From Candidatus Krumholzibacteriota bacterium (GTDB lineage Bacteria; Krumholzibacteriota; Krumholzibacteriia; Krumholzibacteriales; Krumholzibacteriaceae): DNA of 8,340 nucleotides. Of the stretch, positions 6,195 through 8,340 are shown piece by piece. Both the position numbers and the translations under genes were made by a program. The stretch's first letter is position 1; each line of letters opens with the position of its first letter. Below the pieces are notes generated by a model. The model saw only the letters and a program-made list of their open reading frames with translations, did not search any database and had not been told where the DNA came from. The stretch spans positions 1 to 8,340 of the forward strand of contig DAOVNN010000118.1 of NCBI GenBank assembly GCA_030630165.1, in the 5' to 3' direction.

Positions 6195-6243
6195 GCCCGA
6201 AGGCGGTGAAAGACCGCGCGAGGGCGTCCGAGACTGCACGGAC
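6195..6243 (+). other. Structured 5' leader of dapA
   Basis: Between the predicted transcription start and the strong ribosome binding site (GGAGGAGGG at 6259-6267), the leader can form GCGGT-GAAAG-ACCGC (6203-6217) and GTCCG-8-CGGAC (6226-6243); a smaller GCC-CGAA-GGC (6195-6204) competes with the first of these. It is far shorter than a lysine riboswitch and I do not recognise a known class. It may be a regulatory element or only a stable leader. Confidence 0.35.
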
Positions 6244-6271
6244 AGGGCTGTGAACGAAGGAGGAGGGTGTC

Positions 6272-7165
6272 ATGCTCAGAGGTCTATATGTTGCTCTGGT
6301 AACACCGTTTAAGGAAAACGGAGACCTGAACGAAGAGAAGCTTCGCGAGCTGGTCCGGTTCCATATGGACGCCGGAACCGATGGACTGGTCCCCTGTGCT
6401 ACTACCAGCGAAAACCCAACTTATACCTGGCAGGAGCATTTCAGGATCATCGAGGTCGTCGTCGAGGAAGCGGCGGGGAAGCTCAAGGTCGTCGCCGGCT
6501 GCGGCACCAATTCGACGACTAAATCGATCGAGAATATTAAAAAGGCGAAGGAACTCGGTGCGGACGGCGCTATGGTAGTGACCCCCTACTACAACAAGCC
6601 GACGCAGGAGGGGTTGTACGCGCACTTCATGAAGCTCGCCGACGACGGCCAGCTCCCGCTGATGCTCTACAACGTCCCGGGGAGGACCGGCCTGAACATG
6701 CAGCCGGCCACCGTCGCCAGGTTGTCGCACCACGATCTCATCGTGGCAGTGAAAGAGGCGAGCGGCTCTGTCGAGCAGATGGCAGAGATCATCATGCTCT
6801 GCGAGGGAAGGATAAACCTCCTCTCGGGAGACGACTCGATAACCTTCCCGATACTGGCGATAGGCGGAACCGGAGTGGTGAGCGTCGTGGGAAACATCGT
6901 CCCGAAGGACGTGCGCGAGATGATATCGGCGTTCGAGAAGGGGGACTACGACAAGGCCCGTGAGCTGCACTACAAGCTGCTCCCCCTCAACCAGTCGATG
7001 TTCATAGAGACTAATCCGATGCCGGTGAAGGAATCGATGAACATGCTCGGCATGGGCGTAGGTAACGTCCGCCTGCCGCTTGTCAGGATGCTTCCCGGGA
7101 ATCTTGTCAAGCTCGCGGCCGCTCTGACCGACTACGGCCTGGAGTTGAAAAACCCGCCGGCATAG
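6272..7165 (+). CDS. dapA: 4-hydroxy-tetrahydrodipicolinate synthase
   Basis: 297 residues, the usual length. It condenses pyruvate with aspartate semialdehyde through a Schiff base, the first committed step of the diaminopimelate/lysine pathway, in the cytosol. It is a TIM barrel with every main catalytic residue in place at E. coli-like positions: T44 and T45, Y107 in PYYNKP (105-110), Y133 and R138 in LYNVPGRT (132-139), the Schiff-base lysine K161 in VKEASG (160-165), and GDD (186-188). The loop after T44-T45 reads SENPT where the common form is close to GESAT. The ATG at 6272 follows a strong GGAGGAGGG. dapB begins 9 bases after the stop, so the two form an operon. Members of this superfamily with other aldolase roles exist, but the dapB neighbour and R138 support DapA. 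Confidence 0.95.
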   Translation: MLRGLYVALVTPFKENGDLNEEKLRELVRFHMDAGTDGLVPCATTSENPTYTWQEHFRIIEVVVEEAAGKLKVVAGCGTNSTTKSIENIKKAKELGADGAMVVTPYYNKPTQEGLYAHFMKLADDGQLPLMLYNVPGRTGLNMQPATVARLSHHDLIVAVKEASGSVEQMAEIIMLCEGRINLLSGDDSITFPILAIGGTGVVSVVGNIVPKDVREMISAFEKGDYDKARELHYKLLPLNQSMFIETNPMPVKESMNMLGMGVGNVRLPLVRMLPGNLVKLAAALTDYGLELKNPPA

Positions 7166-7174
7166 GGGCACGAA

Positions 7175-7939
7175 ATGATCAAGGTAATCGTAAACGGCGC
7201 CCTCGGCAGGATGGGCGGCATCGTGGCCTGTGAGATCGACGCAGTAGACGATCTTACCCTTGCCGGTGCTGTCGAGGCCGCCGGTCATGAAGGTATAGGA
7301 AACTCCGTCTGCGGAGTCGAGACTACCGACGACCTGGCGGCGGCCCTGGCAGACGCAGATGTCGCCGTCGACTTCACCCTGCCCGAATCTGCTTCAGCCT
7401 TCTTCGAGGCCTGCGCGGCGGCAGGTATTGCTGCGATAACGGGAACTACCGGCTTGTCGCACAAACAGATCACCCGCGCGAGGGAGATCTCCAGCAATAT
7501 ACCCGTACTAATAAGCCCGAATATGTCGCTCGGCGTCAATCTTCTCTTTAAAGTGACCGAGGATATCGCGAAGGCTCTCCCCGGGTTCGACATCGAGATC
7601 ATGGAGATCCATCACAACAGGAAGAAGGACTCCCCGAGCGGCACGGCGGTCAAACTGGCCGAGGCGGCTCTGAAGGCAAGGACCGGCGCGAATGTGGTCC
7701 ACGGTCGGCAGGGGATGGTCGGTGAGCGTCCTTCGGGGGAGATCGGCATGCACTCTCTGCGCGGCGGAGACGTCACCGGCGAGCACACCGTCATATTCGC
7801 CGGGGAGGGCGAAAGGGTCGAGCTTACCCATCGGGCCCACTCGAGGCGGACCTTCGCGATGGGGACGCTCCGCGCGATCAGGTTCCTCGCCGGGAAACAG
7901 GCGGGATTCTACAATATGGCGGACGTGCTGGGGCTCTGA
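7175..7939 (+). CDS. dapB: 4-hydroxy-tetrahydrodipicolinate reductase
   Basis: 254 residues, slightly short but complete for this family. It reduces the DapA product with NAD(P)H to tetrahydrodipicolinate, the second step of the lysine/diaminopimelate branch. The N-terminal Rossmann fold shows GALGRMG (8-14); GTTG (90-93) and SPNMSLGVN (114-122) follow; the catalytic signature EIHHNRKKDSPSGTA (144-158) holds H146, K150 and the substrate-binding SGT. The C-terminal end returns to the nucleotide domain. The ribosome binding site AGGGG overlaps the dapA stop codon, which suggests translational coupling. A perfect hairpin 21 bases after the stop ends the operon. Confidence 0.96.
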   Translation: MIKVIVNGALGRMGGIVACEIDAVDDLTLAGAVEAAGHEGIGNSVCGVETTDDLAAALADADVAVDFTLPESASAFFEACAAAGIAAITGTTGLSHKQITRAREISSNIPVLISPNMSLGVNLLFKVTEDIAKALPGFDIEIMEIHHNRKKDSPSGTAVKLAEAALKARTGANVVHGRQGMVGERPSGEIGMHSLRGGDVTGEHTVIFAGEGERVELTHRAHSRRTFAMGTLRAIRFLAGKQAGFYNMADVLGL

Positions 7940-7960
7940 ACCCGGCTGGAAGATATAAAT

Positions 7961-7990
7961 GAAGGGGCGCTCCATGCGGAGCGCCCCTTC
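7961..7990. terminator. Hairpin terminator between dapB and the convergent membrane-protein gene
   Basis: GAAGGGGCGCTCC (7961-7973) and its exact complement (7978-7990) flank the 4-base loop ATGC: a perfect 13-bp GC-rich stem. It lies 21 bases after dapB and 21 bases after the stop of the opposing gene. No T-run follows on the plus strand; ATTTATAT follows on the minus strand, so it looks bidirectional and is more canonical for the minus-strand gene. Confidence 0.75.
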
Positions 7991-8011
7991 AAACAGCAAG
8001 TATCTCGCTCT

Positions 8012-8215
8012 TCACTCCGCAGGCTTTCCCAACTTGCCCTTAATAAGCGCATACCCCATCACAATAAAGCCGCTACCTGTAATAACACTCAGTATCGGCA
8101 TCATCAGTCTTTCTCCCTGGACGAGGACGGCAATACTGCTCACAAGATTTAACAATCCGATGGCAAGAAAGATGAATCCCCATATCTTTCTTCCTTTCTG
8201 GCTCTTAAAGCTCAT
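8012..8215 (-). CDS. Small two-helix membrane protein, function unknown
   Basis: 67 residues. A basic start (KSQKGRK, residues 4-10) precedes a membrane segment at about 11-32; a second follows at about 39-58, with a basic tail. Both ends are likely cytoplasmic by the positive-inside rule. I do not recognise a family. The ATG has only a weak upstream GGTG at 7 bases and begins 15 bases after the aldehyde dehydrogenase stop, so it is probably co-transcribed with that gene. Counted by hand its GC is about 46%, visibly lower than the dap genes next to it, which fits a small hydrophobic protein or a more recent arrival. Confidence 0.65.
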   Translation of the reverse strand: MSFKSQKGRKIWGFIFLAIGLLNLVSSIAVLVQGERLMMPILSVITGSGFIVMGYALIKGKLGKPAE

Positions 8216-8230
8216 GACACATCACCATCC

Positions 8231-8340
8231 CTACAGGTTGAAGCAGACGACGCGCGGCTCTGTCATCTCCTGGAGGGCGAACTTGATCCCCTCGCGCCCG
8301 AGGCCGCTCTTCTTCACGCCGCCGAACGGCATGAGATCGA
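8231..8340 (-). CDS. Aldehyde dehydrogenase family protein, C-terminal end only
   Basis: The minus strand reads open from the window edge to TAG at 8231-8233, giving the last 35 residues. MPFGGVKKSGLGREG (residues 3-17 of the visible part) is the conserved C-terminal signature of NAD(P)-dependent aldehyde dehydrogenases, followed by the family's EMTEPRVV ending. The catalytic Cys and Glu lie outside the window, so the substrate cannot be told; the ending resembles lactaldehyde- or glyceraldehyde-phosphate-type members, but this is weak. The small membrane-protein gene follows 15 bases downstream. Confidence 0.88.
   Translation of the reverse strand, partial: DLMPFGGVKKSGLGREGIKFALQEMTEPRVVCFNL

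Noticed and set aside
6165..6271. Lysine riboswitch or lysine-rich leader peptide upstream of dapA
   Set aside because: The leader is about 78 bases, well short of an L-box, and contains no run of lysine codons. The open frame from the GTG at 6190 has no ribosome binding site and runs into dapA out of frame.
6284..7288. A 334-codon open frame on the minus strand opposite dapA and the start of dapB
   Set aside because: Both overlapped genes are unmistakable enzymes with all catalytic motifs; the antisense frame is rich in His and Arg and has no motif or ribosome binding site.

Overview
The window reads as ordinary bacterial chromosome: moderately GC-rich by eye, closely packed genes on both strands, Shine-Dalgarno sites of the GGAGG type, sigma70-like promoters and two lipoprotein signal peptides with lipoboxes. 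The gene mix (archaeal-type phosphoglycerate mutase, dapA-dapB, lipoproteins with TPR or metallo-beta-lactamase folds) fits an under-studied, probably free-living lineage, possibly in or near the FCB group. That placement is an inference from protein flavour only. I see no transposase, integrase, phage gene, CRISPR array, tRNA or rRNA.

Layout. (1) 1-855, plus strand: C-terminal part of an orphan ParB-like protein. (2) 856-967: a gap between convergent genes holding a long inverted repeat that can fold as a branched structure. (3) 968-2467, minus strand: a lipoprotein with a degenerate UPF0489/arginase-like domain followed by TPR-like helices. (4) 2468-2631: a divergent promoter region with one good promoter on each strand. 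(5) 2632-3840, plus strand: an archaeal-type cofactor-independent phosphoglycerate mutase. (6) 3845-6070, minus strand, transcribed in the order ArsR-type regulator, thioredoxin, metallo-beta-lactamase-fold lipoprotein. (7) 6071-6271: a second divergent region with the regulator's probably leaderless promoter and palindromic operator candidates on one side, and the dapA promoter with a structured 5' leader on the other. (8) 6272-7939, plus strand: dapA-dapB, closed by a perfect 13-bp hairpin at 7961-7990. (9) 8012-8340, minus strand: the last 35 codons of an aldehyde dehydrogenase followed by a 67-residue two-helix membrane protein.

How the genes work together. dapA and dapB encode consecutive steps of the diaminopimelate/lysine pathway. 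The phosphoglycerate mutase is a lone central-carbon gene with its own promoter. The ArsR-thioredoxin pair is a clear two-gene unit; the cysteines in the regulator suggest redox, sulfur or metal sensing. Whether the downstream MBL lipoprotein belongs to the same unit is uncertain, because a hairpin lies between them.

I did not find a whole new multi-gene system. The best leads are the two lipoproteins, which keep the fold signatures of metal-dependent hydrolases but have lost some metal ligands, and the ArsR-thioredoxin unit with its near-leaderless, palindrome-bearing promoter.
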